56,830 bases of DNA, taken from an uncultured Nitrososphaerales archaeon (lineage in GTDB: Archaea > Thermoproteota > Nitrososphaeria > Nitrososphaerales > JACAEJ01). Within the stretch, counting starts at the first letter, position 1; every line of letters begins with the position of its first letter. Below, one piece after another: positions 26,104 through 35,182 of the stretch. The position numbers were made by a program, and so were the translations under genes. Location of the stretch: NCBI GenBank assembly GCA_938091495.1, contig CALLJF010000011.1, positions 1-56,830 on the forward strand, in the 5' to 3' direction. The notes under the pieces were generated by a model. That model made no database searches. It was not told where the DNA came from and saw nothing but the letters and a program-made list of their open reading frames with translations.

Positions 26104-27546
26104 TTGGATGAGGATTTGCTGTTATCAGTTATAGACCTTGCTCAAAGGCTTGGCGCAGAATATGCAGAAACTAGGCTACACAGAACAAAACAGTTGGGCT
26201 GTCTATTAAGAAACGGGGTTCCAGAGCCAGCTTTAATAGGAGATGCTTACGGCATAGGCATAAGAGTGATTCACTCTGGCGCTTTAGCCTTCTCCGCTAC
26301 AAACGATTTATCAAAAGAGAACGTCAAGAATATGGTTGAGAAAGCTGTTAAAAGGGCTAGAGCGTCGTCGCCACTTTTAAGGCATAGGGTTCTTTTAAGT
26401 GAGGAAAAATCAATCAAAGCTGATTGGAAGTCAGAAGAGAAAAAAAGTGTAGATAATGTTGACTTTGACGACCTTTTTGGTTTATTAAAAGATATCGATA
26501 ATCTTATAAAAGATGGGAAGAACGATGTCTCTTTTCCTAATAGACTACTGGCATCCTCGATCCTTCTCGAAGAAAAAATATACATTAATAGCAACGGGAC
26601 GATGATGAAGAGTAGAGTACCAAGGGTGGGTTTTAGTAGTTACATTACAACCTTTTATAAAGGCAAGATTACTACCATAACCATACCTTCAGGCTATTCT
26701 CAACTTGGAGGGAGTGGTGGATGGGAGGCGATTGAGAGATTAGAGATTTTCGATTATGTTGAAAAGGAAGCTGAAAATCTTTCTCTAGCGGTTAAAAGTG
26801 AGCAGAAGCCACCAAAAGAAATAGTAGACGTGATCCTTGGTCCTCAAGTCAGCGGCATAATAGCCCATGAGTCAGCTGGCCATCCTGGAGAAGCTGATAG
26901 AATTCTTGGAAGAGAGGCAGCTCAGGCAGGTGAATCCTATCTTAAGCCTAATGATCTTGGCATCAAAATTGGAAGCAAAGAAGCCCATGTGAGCGATGAC
27001 CCTACTATTCCCCATTCCAATGGCTTTTACCTCTACGATGATGAAGGAGTTCCTGCTAGGAAGAGGAAGCTAATAGATGCAGGGATAATTCGTGAATTTT
27101 TGCATAATAGAGCAACAGCCTATGAATTCAAAATCTCAAGCAACGGTTCATCAAGGGCTACAAGTTATGATAGAGAGCCCATTGTAAGGATGGCGAATAC
27201 CTTCGTAGAGCCTGGTGATTACTCTCTAGATGAGCTTTTTGAGGACGTTAAGCTAGGTGTCTACATAAAATCCTTTATGGAGTGGAATATAGATGACAAA
27301 CGATTGAATCAAAGATACGTTGGTCTTGAAGCTTACTTGATAGAGAGAGGAGAGATGAAAGGAACGGTAAAGAAACCCGTTCTAGAGATAACAACTCCTA
27401 GGCTATGGAGTAGCGTTGATGCAAGGGGTAAAGAAGTTGAGTTTTTAGGCGCAACTTGTGGCAAGGGAGACCCCATACAAGGAATTCCGGTCTGGACTGG
27501 GGGACCAAACATGAGACTTAGGGCCATAAGATTAGGTGAGAGGTAG
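26104..27546 (+). CDS. tldD: TldD metalloprotease subunit
   Basis: Catalytic subunit of the TldD/TldE heterodimeric protease (U62), which degrades unfolded or modified peptides. The zinc-binding motif HESAGH is at about 259-264 in GIIAHESAGHPGEADR, and the third ligand region with EFLGATCGKGDP lies near the C-terminus. The length of 480 residues is normal. The start is TTG 26104, about 25 nt after a TATA-like ATTATAATATT. tldE begins at the base after the tldD stop, so the pair is an operon. Confidence 0.94.
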   Translation: MDEDLLLSVIDLAQRLGAEYAETRLHRTKQLGCLLRNGVPEPALIGDAYGIGIRVIHSGALAFSATNDLSKENVKNMVEKAVKRARASSPLLRHRVLLSEEKSIKADWKSEEKKSVDNVDFDDLFGLLKDIDNLIKDGKNDVSFPNRLLASSILLEEKIYINSNGTMMKSRVPRVGFSSYITTFYKGKITTITIPSGYSQLGGSGGWEAIERLEIFDYVEKEAENLSLAVKSEQKPPKEIVDVILGPQVSGIIAHESAGHPGEADRILGREAAQAGESYLKPNDLGIKIGSKEAHVSDDPTIPHSNGFYLYDDEGVPARKRKLIDAGIIREFLHNRATAYEFKISSNGSSRATSYDREPIVRMANTFVEPGDYSLDELFEDVKLGVYIKSFMEWNIDDKRLNQRYVGLEAYLIERGEMKGTVKKPVLEITTPRLWSSVDARGKEVEFLGATCGKGDPIQGIPVWTGGPNMRLRAIRLGER

Positions 27547-28875
27547 ATGGAGATAATCGAGCTAGCCGATTTGGCGCTAAAAGAGGCGTTAAAGCTTGGG
27601 GCAACAGACGTATCATCTATATGTGTTAAAACGAATGGAAATCTAATAAGGTTCAGCAACAACTCTATTACTGTTAGTAAGAACATAAAGAACTTAGAAC
27701 TCTTTCTTTATTTGGCTAAGGATAAGAAGAGGATAATGGGTTCTTCATCCAATCCAAACATAGAAGAGATAAAAAAATTCACTTCAAACTTGATAAAGGC
27801 TTGTGAAGCATTATCGCCAAGTCCAGATTATACACCTTTACCAAGAATAGAGACTCAATACCTTTCTCATGGATTTTATGATCAAAAATTAGCTGGAGAT
27901 GAGATAGATCTGGTAGAATTTGTAGAGGGCGCTATAGATGCAAGTTTACGAGCAGGAGCGAATAGAGTCGCGGGTTCTTTAATGACTTCAGAAGAAAATT
28001 TAGCGATTCTTACATCAGGCAATGCTACTGGTCAAGATAAAAGGACGAAAATATTGCTCAACGTAAGGGCTTTTTCTGGAGATGCAAGTGGCCATGGGCT
28101 GTCTTGCTCTTCAAATCTCAAAAATTTTAACCCTTATGAGGCAGGCAAGGAAGCAGGAGAGTATGCGAAAGCATCAATTAATCCCAACCCTTGGGAAGAA
28201 GGAGTTTATGATCTTATTACACTACCAACCGTAACAGCGGACATAATTCAGCATGTTGGATCTTTTGCCTCAGCATTTGCAGTAGATTCTGGCTTGTCTT
28301 TTTTGGCTGATAAGATTAATCAAAAAGTAAGCGTAAATGACTTTACTTTAAGAGACTATGGTGTAATAGAAGGAGGATTTGATGGTCGGGGTTTTGACGA
28401 CGAGGGATTTCCAACACGTGAGAATGTGATAATTGAGGAAGGAGTTTTAAAAACTTACCTTCATAATAGTACTACAGCGAAAAAGTTCGGCACATCTTCA
28501 ACAGGCAATGCAGGGATAATAGACCCTCACCCATGGAACCTTGTGGTAGATCCTGGGTCTATGAGCATAGATGATATGATAAGAGAAGTCAAGAAGGGCG
28601 TAATGGTAACTAACAATTGGTACACAAGGTTTCAAAATCTGAGGACTGGCGAGTATTCGACTATACCCAGAGATGCAGCCTTTCTTATTGAGAACGGAAA
28701 GATAAAGCATCCAGTTGTAGGGCTAAGAATCAGTGATAGCCTTCCAAGACAATTAGCAAATATCACAGCTATATCTAAGGAGAGAAGATGGATTAAATGG
28801 TGGGAAGTATCTGTCCCAACTCTTGCTCCTTCTATGCTTATAAAAAGCGTTGTAATAACTAAGGCTTTAGGATGA
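27547..28875 (+). CDS. tldE: TldE/PmbA protease partner subunit
   Basis: Noncatalytic partner of TldD (PmbA family). It shares the fold of TldD but lacks the HExxxH motif: the corresponding region reads DIIQHVGSFASAFAVDSGLSFL. It also has the characteristic DPHPWNLVVDPG and GVMVTNNWYTRFQNLRTGEYS segments. The 442 residues match the family. It starts immediately after tldD, so the ATG overlaps nothing and translation is likely coupled. Together the two subunits form the chamber protease. Confidence 0.93.
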   Translation: MEIIELADLALKEALKLGATDVSSICVKTNGNLIRFSNNSITVSKNIKNLELFLYLAKDKKRIMGSSSNPNIEEIKKFTSNLIKACEALSPSPDYTPLPRIETQYLSHGFYDQKLAGDEIDLVEFVEGAIDASLRAGANRVAGSLMTSEENLAILTSGNATGQDKRTKILLNVRAFSGDASGHGLSCSSNLKNFNPYEAGKEAGEYAKASINPNPWEEGVYDLITLPTVTADIIQHVGSFASAFAVDSGLSFLADKINQKVSVNDFTLRDYGVIEGGFDGRGFDDEGFPTRENVIIEEGVLKTYLHNSTTAKKFGTSSTGNAGIIDPHPWNLVVDPGSMSIDDMIREVKKGVMVTNNWYTRFQNLRTGEYSTIPRDAAFLIENGKIKHPVVGLRISDSLPRQLANITAISKERRWIKWWEVSVPTLAPSMLIKSVVITKALG

Positions 28876-28895
28876 CGTGAATGTCTGAGAGTAAA

Positions 28896-28938
28896 ATATA
28901 AAAGTAAGAAAAATCGGCAATTATAATATAGGTGATCT
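28896..28938 (+). promoter_or_regulatory. Promoter and ribosome binding site of the thermosome gene
   Basis: ATATAAAA at 28896-28903 is a good archaeal TATA box, about 40 nt before the ATG at 28941, and GGTGAT at 28931-28936 is a strong ribosome binding site. This is one of the few genes here with both elements, so it has a short 5' leader. Confidence 0.6.
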
Positions 28939-28940
28939 AG

Positions 28941-30608
28941 ATGTCTACAACAGCAATTCCGGCAGTTACATCAAGTGGGCAGCCGATACTCATCCTTAAA
29001 GAAGGATCTACGCAAACTCGTGGTAGAGAGGCTCAAAGGAACAACATAATGGCGGCTAAGCTGATAGCAGAAATAGTAAGGTCTTCCTTAGGACCAAGGG
29101 GCATGGATAAGATGCTCGTAGATACCCTAGGAGACGTTACTATAACCAACGATGGAGCCACCATATTGAAGGAAATCGATGTTCAGCATCCATCTGCAAA
29201 GATGATGGTTGAAATTGCCAAGACCACTGATAATGAAGTTGGAGACGGAACAACCTCTGCAGTAGTCCTAGCGGGGGCTCTCTTGGAGAGAGCGGAGGAG
29301 CTTATCAATAAGGATGTCCATCCAGCGGTCGTAGTAGATGGCTACAGAAAAGCTGCTGAGCAGGCTTTGAAGATTCTTGATAAGATAGCAGTGAAAATCC
29401 CTCCTGAGCAAAAGGACTGGTTGATCAAGATAGCTAAGACTAGCATGGAGACAAAGATGGTCTCCCAAGAGAGCGGAATTTTGGCAGAACGTGTAGTCGA
29501 CGCCCTTCTTCAGGTTGCTGAAAAGTCAGATGGAGCATACAAGGTTGACATAGATGATGTTAAGGTAGAGAAAAAGGCAGGTGCATCTTTGGCTGAGACC
29601 CAACTCATAAAAGGCCTAGTGCTGGATAAAGAAGTTGTCCATGCAGGAATGCCTAAGAAAATTAAGAATGCGAAAATAGCCCTTATAAATGCTCCTCTTG
29701 AAATAGAAAAGACAGAATTCGATGCCAAGATCAACATAAACAATCCTGAGCAGATAAAGCTATTCTTAGAAGAAGAAAACCGTATGCTAAAGAGTATGGT
29801 GGATAAAATTGCTGAAGTAGGGGCCAATGTTCTTGTCTGTCAAAAAGGTATCGACGATATAGCTCAGCACTATCTGGCAAAGGCAGGAATAATGGCTGTT
29901 AGAAGGGCAAAGCAGAGTGATATGGACAAGCTGGCAAAGGCTAGCGGAGGCAGGGTCGTAACAAACCTTGAAGATTTATCAGCCAACGATCTGGGATTTG
30001 CCGAGCTAGTTGAGGAAAGAAAGATAGAAGAAGACAAATGGGTTTTCATCGAAGGATGCAAGAATCCGAAGGCTGTAACAATATTGATAAGAGGTGGGAC
30101 TCAGAGGATCGTTGATGAGGCAGAAAGATCTGTGCACGATGCCCTTTGCGTAACAAGGGATGTTATGCAAAAACCAGCCATAGTAGCAGGCGGTGGAGCT
30201 CCTGAAGCTCATATCGCTCATGAACTAAGGGAATGGTCTCATACTCTTTCTGGAAGAGAGCAACTAGCCGTTCAAAAATTTGCAGAATCCATGGAAGTAA
30301 TACCGCTCACACTTGCTGAGAATGCGGGGCTCGATCCTATAGATGCTCAGGTGGAGTTAAGGTCAAAGCATGGCCAAGGCATGGTCTGGGCTGGCATCGG
30401 AATCTTTGATGGAGGAATCATAGATACTTACGAAAGGGGTATCTTCGAGCCATTGGCTGTAAAGGAGCAGATTATAAAGTCAGCCACAGAAGCCGCTTGC
30501 ATGATACTTAGAATCGATGATGTAATAGCTGCTGGCAAGATGAAGGAGACAGGAGGAAAGCCAGGCAAGGGCGCAGAAGAAGCGACACCTCCTAGTGGAG
30601 AAGACTAA
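28941..30608 (+). CDS. Thermosome (group II chaperonin) subunit
   Basis: ATP-dependent protein-folding chaperonin. ATP-binding motifs include [25 protein letters not shown] and [14 protein letters not shown], and [10 protein letters not shown] lies in the second equatorial part. The helical protrusion of the apical domain lies around residues 240-275. The last 20 residues are [10 protein letters not shown]-type, charged and glycine-poor, without the GGM repeat found in some thermosomes. The 555 residues are standard. The gene has its own promoter and ribosome binding site. Confidence 0.97.
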   Translation: MSTTAIPAVTSSGQPILILKEGSTQTRGREAQRNNIMAAKLIAEIVRSSLGPRGMDKMLVDTLGDVTITNDGATILKEIDVQHPSAKMMVEIAKTTDNEVGDGTTSAVVLAGALLERAEELINKDVHPAVVVDGYRKAAEQALKILDKIAVKIPPEQKDWLIKIAKTSMETKMVSQESGILAERVVDALLQVAEKSDGAYKVDIDDVKVEKKAGASLAETQLIKGLVLDKEVVHAGMPKKIKNAKIALINAPLEIEKTEFDAKININNPEQIKLFLEEENRMLKSMVDKIAEVGANVLVCQKGIDDIAQHYLAKAGIMAVRRAKQSDMDKLAKASGGRVVTNLEDLSANDLGFAELVEERKIEEDKWVFIEGCKNPKAVTILIRGGTQRIVDEAERSVHDALCVTRDVMQKPAIVAGGGAPEAHIAHELREWSHTLSGREQLAVQKFAESMEVIPLTLAENAGLDPIDAQVELRSKHGQGMVWAGIGIFDGGIIDTYERGIFEPLAVKEQIIKSATEAACMILRIDDVIAAGKMKETGGKPGKGAEEATPPSGED

Positions 30609-30710
30609 TCCCAAAATCCTTCCCCATTTTTTATTCCTAGCTTTTATGCTAAAAAATTATCTATTAGTGTTTATTATGCCTTGGACAAGTCTCTAAATCC
30701 GGTGTAAAAC

Positions 30711-32051
30711 TTGCAAAAACATGATATTATAATTGTAGGTGCCGGCACTGCTGGATGTCTTGCAGGGATGGCCAGTGCTGAACATAGTTCAAAAGTTTTA
30801 ATGCTTGATTGCAAAGACTTCAAGGAAATAGGTAAGAAAGTCTGTGGTGATGCTATAGGGGCTCATCATTTTAAGAATGTCAAGCTAAAGACCCCTCCGA
30901 ATAACGTTGTGAGAAGTAAGTTTAATGCAATAGTTGTCTGCTCTCCATCAGGCAAACATGTCTATAAGGTTGAAGGAGAGGGTTACGCTTTAAATAGATA
31001 CGAATTTGGTCGTTGGCTTTTAGATCAAGCTCTGGATAAAGGTGTAGAATTAAAGCCAAATACAAAGGTAACATCTCCTATTATAGAAAAAGATAGGGTT
31101 GTAGGAGTTAGAGCTTTGAATAATAAGACTGGAGAGGTTCAATCTTTCTCATGCAAAGTTGTTATAGATGCTAGTGGCTGGACAGGAGCTATAAGAAGAG
31201 CATTGCCTGAATTTCCTGGTCTTGTAAAGGAACCAGAATGGGCAGACTTTGATATATGTTATAGAGAGATAAGGAAGTTAAGGAATAGTGTGAATGATCC
31301 GGGTTTGGCCAAGATTTACGTGGATGCAAGGATAGCGCCAGGGGGCTATTGGTGGTTTTTTCCTCAGGGCGAAGATTTGGTGAATATAGGAATAGGAGTT
31401 CAAGGAGGCCGTGGAAACGACCCTAAAAATCTTTTTAGAGAAAATCTTTCAAACCTCCCAATCCTTAAAGATTCAGAAGTTATAGATGCAGGCGGTGGGG
31501 TTGTACCAACTCGAAGGTCTCTCCACTCTATAGTGGCTTTTGGAGCTATATTTGCTGGAGATTCTGGTTTTACAGCAAATCCCATAAGCGGTGGTGGCAT
31601 AGGACCATCTATGATAGCAGGGAAAATAGCAGGAAACGTCGCTGCACAGAGCTTGAACGAAGAAGATCCTAAAAAGACTTTGTGGAAAGCTAACAAGGAA
31701 TACGTCAAAGCTTATGGAATGAAGGCTGCGAGTTTAGAGATCTTCAAAATCTTCCTACAAGAATTGAGTAATGATGATTTGGAGTTTGGCATGGAGAAGA
31801 AATTGATAACAGAAGCAGATCTGACAAGGCTCAGCAATGGCAAGAATCTATCTATAAAGGAGAAAGCTGTGAGGATAATAAGAGGTCTAAGAAGACCTAG
31901 CGTTCTTATGCATTTGGCAGCAACTGCTAGCTATATGAGAAAAGTTAAGAAGCTTTATGAGAATTATCCCGACGAAGAAGGTTATGAGGATTGGTCTAAA
32001 TCTGTTTATGATCTGTTCTCTGATTTTAAGAGGAAGATCAAGCCTAATTAA
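30711..32051 (+). CDS. Geranylgeranyl reductase family (archaeal lipid saturation)
   Basis: An FAD-dependent reductase expected to saturate the isoprenoid chains of archaeal membrane lipids. The FAD-binding motif VGAGTAGCLAG is near the N-terminus. GKKVCGDA is the conserved cysteine motif, and GGYWWFFPQGEDLVNIGIG is the substrate-cavity YxWxFP element. The second FAD motif is FAGDSGFTANPISGGGIGPS. The 446 residues are typical. It begins at TTG 30711. It stands alone; the downstream gene faces it. Digeranylgeranylglycerophospholipid is the most likely substrate. Confidence 0.88.
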   Translation: MQKHDIIIVGAGTAGCLAGMASAEHSSKVLMLDCKDFKEIGKKVCGDAIGAHHFKNVKLKTPPNNVVRSKFNAIVVCSPSGKHVYKVEGEGYALNRYEFGRWLLDQALDKGVELKPNTKVTSPIIEKDRVVGVRALNNKTGEVQSFSCKVVIDASGWTGAIRRALPEFPGLVKEPEWADFDICYREIRKLRNSVNDPGLAKIYVDARIAPGGYWWFFPQGEDLVNIGIGVQGGRGNDPKNLFRENLSNLPILKDSEVIDAGGGVVPTRRSLHSIVAFGAIFAGDSGFTANPISGGGIGPSMIAGKIAGNVAAQSLNEEDPKKTLWKANKEYVKAYGMKAASLEIFKIFLQELSNDDLEFGMEKKLITEADLTRLSNGKNLSIKEKAVRIIRGLRRPSVLMHLAATASYMRKVKKLYENYPDEEGYEDWSKSVYDLFSDFKRKIKPN

Positions 32052-32112
32052 GGCTAAACGTAATCCTCTTTCTTACGTCGATTCCCAATTCTATTGTCAG
32101 AGTGTTTGATCG

Positions 32113-32730
32113 TTAAGTTCCAGGATTGGCACTTTCTTTTAATTTCTTCCTCGATCCTGACCTTGTAGAATTGTTAGACCTAGTTTTACGCGATCTTTTT
32201 ATTTTCGATTCAGGCTGAATGTTTTGAGAGAGTGTATCTTCATGTTGAACGGGCCGGGCATTTTCAGACTGCGTGTTCTCGGGCTGAATGGCTAAAGGCT
32301 GTATAGAATCGTTTTGATTGGTTGGAATAATCTGAGAGGGTATATTTTCAGGCTGAGTAACTAATGGCAGTATGGGATCATTTTGAGTCGATTCAGGCGT
32401 AGCAGGAACATCTTGAGATAGCGTATTTTCATTCTGATTTACTATGGGCTGTACAGTGTCGTTATGAAGTTGCTCTTTATGAGCAACTTCCAATGTCTGT
32501 ATTGACTTCTCTACTTTTGAATCTTGTTCTTTATTCTCTTCAGTTACTCTTTGAGGACCAACTTCATTTACTAGCGATGCAATTGGTGAGGATGATGGAG
32601 GCTCGATTTCTACCTTGGGAGAAGGGACAGGACTATTCTCACCTACAGATAGCGTAATAGGCAAACTTGATGTTCTAAACAACCAGCCTTTTATTTTACC
32701 TAGTATTCCCATTTCATGTTCGAATGACAT
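32113..32730 (-). CDS. Unknown low-complexity repeat protein with basic tail
   Basis: I do not recognise a family. The 205-residue protein starts with a short hydrophobic amphipathic segment (MGILGKIKGWLF), then a long proline-, glutamine- and serine-rich region with three imperfect copies of about 23-27 residues with the pattern ND-x-x-x-P-x-x-x-Q-x-EN-x-x-S. It ends in a strongly basic tail (KIKRSRKTRS). Start ATG 32730 is preferred because a TATA-like TTTAAAG lies about 30 nt upstream; TTG 32769 is an alternative. The repeats suggest an extended flexible linker, and the tail may bind nucleic acid or membrane. It is not an obvious secreted protein. Confidence 0.6.
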   Translation of the reverse strand: MSFEHEMGILGKIKGWLFRTSSLPITLSVGENSPVPSPKVEIEPPSSSPIASLVNEVGPQRVTEENKEQDSKVEKSIQTLEVAHKEQLHNDTVQPIVNQNENTLSQDVPATPESTQNDPILPLVTQPENIPSQIIPTNQNDSIQPLAIQPENTQSENARPVQHEDTLSQNIQPESKIKRSRKTRSNNSTRSGSRKKLKESANPGT

Positions 32731-32961
32731 TAGAATAATATGTGATGAATGGTCAACTTCTTTAAACAATTATGTTAAATCTCGACAAATGTGAACCCTC
32801 TGTTTTGGCGAATTGTGTACTGGTTTTACTGTAATAACTTAGTCATCATATTGGAGCTTGTTTCACCACATAAGCTCTCCCTACAATTCAGAATTTAACG
32901 GTACAATAGCGAGACTAGGGAATGATCTTGCTTTTTTGTTTCGTCAACATTAGAATAGGTA

Positions 32962-32971
32962 TTTTTAAATA
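32962..32971 (+). promoter_or_regulatory. TATA box of the ACT-domain regulator
   Basis: TTTTTAAATA lies about 30 nt before the TTG at 32997. This spacing points to a leaderless mRNA beginning at that TTG, and it excludes an upstream ATG at 32922 as a start because that ATG precedes the box. Confidence 0.5.
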
Positions 32972-32996
32972 CAATTATGAATACATTTGTCTAGAT

Positions 32997-33503
32997 TTGT
33001 GGAAAAGAATTCAAACGCAGTTCAAGAAGCAGAAAGGAAGGTTAAATGTAGTAAAGAAGATGATAGAGCTTGGTATAAGGGTAGACGAAAATGGCAAGCT
33101 TTATGTGGGTGAGGCAGAAGTTGACGATACTGCCATTGCCAGAGCTGCTGGCGTTGATAGGAGGGTTATAAGAAGCACGACCAAACAAATTCTAGATAAT
33201 TCAGAACTACGTGAAATATTCACAAGAATAAAACCTGTTGGGGCAAGCCTGGTCGAGGTAGCAAAGATTCTTGATTATAGTGTTTTAGTGATAAGATCAG
33301 ACCCTCATAAGCCGGGAGTCATAGCTAGCGTAACAAGTGTTTTAGCAAAACATGACTTAGTTGTAAGACAAGCCTTGGCCGATGATCCTGATCTGGTTCC
33401 TGAGCCTTGTTTAACTCTTGTGATAGATGGCAAGATACCAGCAAAAGCCATAGATGAGATAAGGTCTTTACCATTGGTTAAAAGCTTGACAATGCTAAAG
33501 TAG
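32997..33503 (+). CDS. HTH-ACT domain regulatory protein
   Basis: A small protein conserved in TACK archaea. The first 70 residues form a helix-turn-helix-like part (MWKRIQTQFKKQKGRL opening, then AIARAAGVDRRVIRSTTKQI). The C-terminal part is an ACT-like amino acid sensing domain starting near VLVIRSDPHKPGVIASVTSVL. The start at TTG 32997 matches related proteins that begin with Met-Trp and fits the TATA box. It likely senses an amino acid and regulates genes, but its targets are unknown. It is isolated between a divergent unknown gene and the SerS end. Confidence 0.75.
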   Translation: MWKRIQTQFKKQKGRLNVVKKMIELGIRVDENGKLYVGEAEVDDTAIARAAGVDRRVIRSTTKQILDNSELREIFTRIKPVGASLVEVAKILDYSVLVIRSDPHKPGVIASVTSVLAKHDLVVRQALADDPDLVPEPCLTLVIDGKIPAKAIDEIRSLPLVKSLTMLK

Positions 33504-33533
33504 TTATTAAAAACAAGATAAAATTGCTTTTTA

Positions 33534-34820
33534 CTAACTTGTTTTCATTCTTCTTCCTATCGCTTCTAATCCGTTCATGTAAGGCTTAAGGACTTCAGGT
33601 ACTCTGATAGAACCATCCTTTTCTTGATAGTTTTCCATTATTGCTATCAGCGCTCTCTCAGTAGCTATAGCAGTACTGTTCAATGTGTGGACAAAACTTG
33701 GCTTTTCGTTGGGCTTGTCTCTGTACTTTATATTTAGCCTTCTCGCTTGATAATCCAAGCAATTGGAGCAACTAACCATCTCTCTATATTTTCCTTGACC
33801 CGGCAACCAGGCTTCTAGATCATACTTCTTTGCGGCAACGGTTCCAAGATCTCCAATGCATACATTCATTATTCTATAAGGTATTCCAAGAAGCTGAAAT
33901 ATTTCTTCAGCATTTTTTATTAATAGTTCATGCTCTTTCCATGAATCCTCTGGTCTTGAGAATACAAATTGCTCTACCTTCTCAAATTGATGAACTCTGA
34001 AGATTCCTTTTGTATCTCTGCCATGCGCTCCTGCCTCTTTTCTATAGCAAGGGCTTATTCCAGCATACTTAAGAGGTAATTGCTTACCATCAAGAATCTC
34101 ATCCTTATGAAGACCAGCTATGGCATGCTCAGAAGTAGCCAAGAGGTAAAGGTCCTCTTCTTCAATCTTATAGATAGCATCCTTAAAATCAGATAGAGCG
34201 ACACAGCCAGCCACAACTTCCCTTCGAAGCATGTACGGAGTTTGTATCATTGTAAAACCTTTCTTTTTCATGAATTCTAATCCAAATCTGATAAGAGCAA
34301 GGTTGAGCAAAACCAGTTCTCCTTTTAAATAGTAAAACCTTGCCCCTGCTACTTTCGCTGCTCTTTCTACGTCTATCAATCCCAAGTTAAGTCCAAGATC
34401 GATATGATCTTTAGGCTGAAAATCAAATCTAGGCAGTTCTCCCCATCTTCTTATTTCAACGTTATCGTTTTCGTCCTTCCCTGGCGGGACTGTCTTGTCA
34501 GGCATATTTGGTATGATCATCATTATATCCTGAATCTTTTGTTCTAAATCCTTGATTTTCGCATCAATCATTGAAATTTCATCTGAAAGCTTCTTCATCT
34601 CTTCTATCTCTTTCTGTGCATCCTTGTTTTCCCTCTTGAGTTCTGCAATCCTCAAAGATACAAGATTTTTCTTGTGCTTTAGCTTTTGAGCCATAGTTAT
34701 GAGATCTCTCCTTTCTTTATCATTTTTTATCAAATCATCCAAAGGTACACTCATGTTCCTCATCCTTAGCATCTCTCTAATCAAATCCTGATTCTCACGG
34801 ACGAATTTTATATCCAACAT
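33534..34820 (-). CDS. serS: Seryl-tRNA synthetase
   Basis: Charges tRNA(Ser) with serine. The N-terminal half (residues 30-105) is a long coiled-coil arm rich in Lys and Glu. The class II core carries motif 2 FRVHQFEKVEQ, a TSEHA serine-binding segment, and motif 3 LNSTAIATERALIAIMENY. The 428 residues correspond to the common (bacterial-like) SerRS type, not the rare methanogen type. It begins at ATG 34820, downstream of a Pcc1-like gene, and ends the minus-strand information-processing run. Confidence 0.97.
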   Translation of the reverse strand: MLDIKFVRENQDLIREMLRMRNMSVPLDDLIKNDKERRDLITMAQKLKHKKNLVSLRIAELKRENKDAQKEIEEMKKLSDEISMIDAKIKDLEQKIQDIMMIIPNMPDKTVPPGKDENDNVEIRRWGELPRFDFQPKDHIDLGLNLGLIDVERAAKVAGARFYYLKGELVLLNLALIRFGLEFMKKKGFTMIQTPYMLRREVVAGCVALSDFKDAIYKIEEEDLYLLATSEHAIAGLHKDEILDGKQLPLKYAGISPCYRKEAGAHGRDTKGIFRVHQFEKVEQFVFSRPEDSWKEHELLIKNAEEIFQLLGIPYRIMNVCIGDLGTVAAKKYDLEAWLPGQGKYREMVSCSNCLDYQARRLNIKYRDKPNEKPSFVHTLNSTAIATERALIAIMENYQEKDGSIRVPEVLKPYMNGLEAIGRRMKTS

Positions 34821-34885
34821 AATCTTATACCGATCTAATCTTTTTCATATGAATTTGAAGTTTCATATAAGTTGATCGCATCAAA

Positions 34886-35182
34886 TTATTTGGTTCTGTT
34901 TAGCTGTTCAATCTCTTTTAGAGTGTTTAAAGAGGCTTGACAACATGTTAATAGATCATCTATCGTTGAAATTAACGTTTCTAATCTATCAATTGAGGAA
35001 AAATCTACGACCAAAAACCTCCCATTAAGGCTCATATCTATGTTTAATCCTTTAGGCAGGTCTATGTTATCAGGTTTAAGAGAGCTATAAAGAATTTTAG
35101 GAATTACTTCATCCTTACACTGTATTATCAATTTAACCCTTATTTCCATCAAATCATCTAAAGGTAAATCTCTTACCCTCAT
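34886..35182 (-). CDS. KEOPS complex subunit Pcc1
   Basis: A 98-residue Pcc1-like protein, part of the KEOPS complex that makes t6A37 in tRNA. The core DNIDLPKGLNIDM followed by LVVDFSSIDRLETLISTIDDLL matches the small alpha-beta Pcc1 fold, and CQASLNTL is the ending helix. It overlaps the DHH nuclease gene by 29 nt, showing tight coupling. Kae1 and Bud32 of the same complex are encoded 2.5-4 kb upstream in the same strand run. The start at 35182 gives an uncommonly long N-terminus (MRVRDLPLDDL); an internal ATG may be the real start. Confidence 0.72.
   Translation of the reverse strand: MRVRDLPLDDLMEIRVKLIIQCKDEVIPKILYSSLKPDNIDLPKGLNIDMSLNGRFLVVDFSSIDRLETLISTIDDLLTCCQASLNTLKEIEQLNRTK

Noticed and set aside
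32922-32996. Upstream ATG 32922 as start of the ACT regulator.
   Set aside because: The extension lies before the TATA box and does not resemble the family N-terminus.
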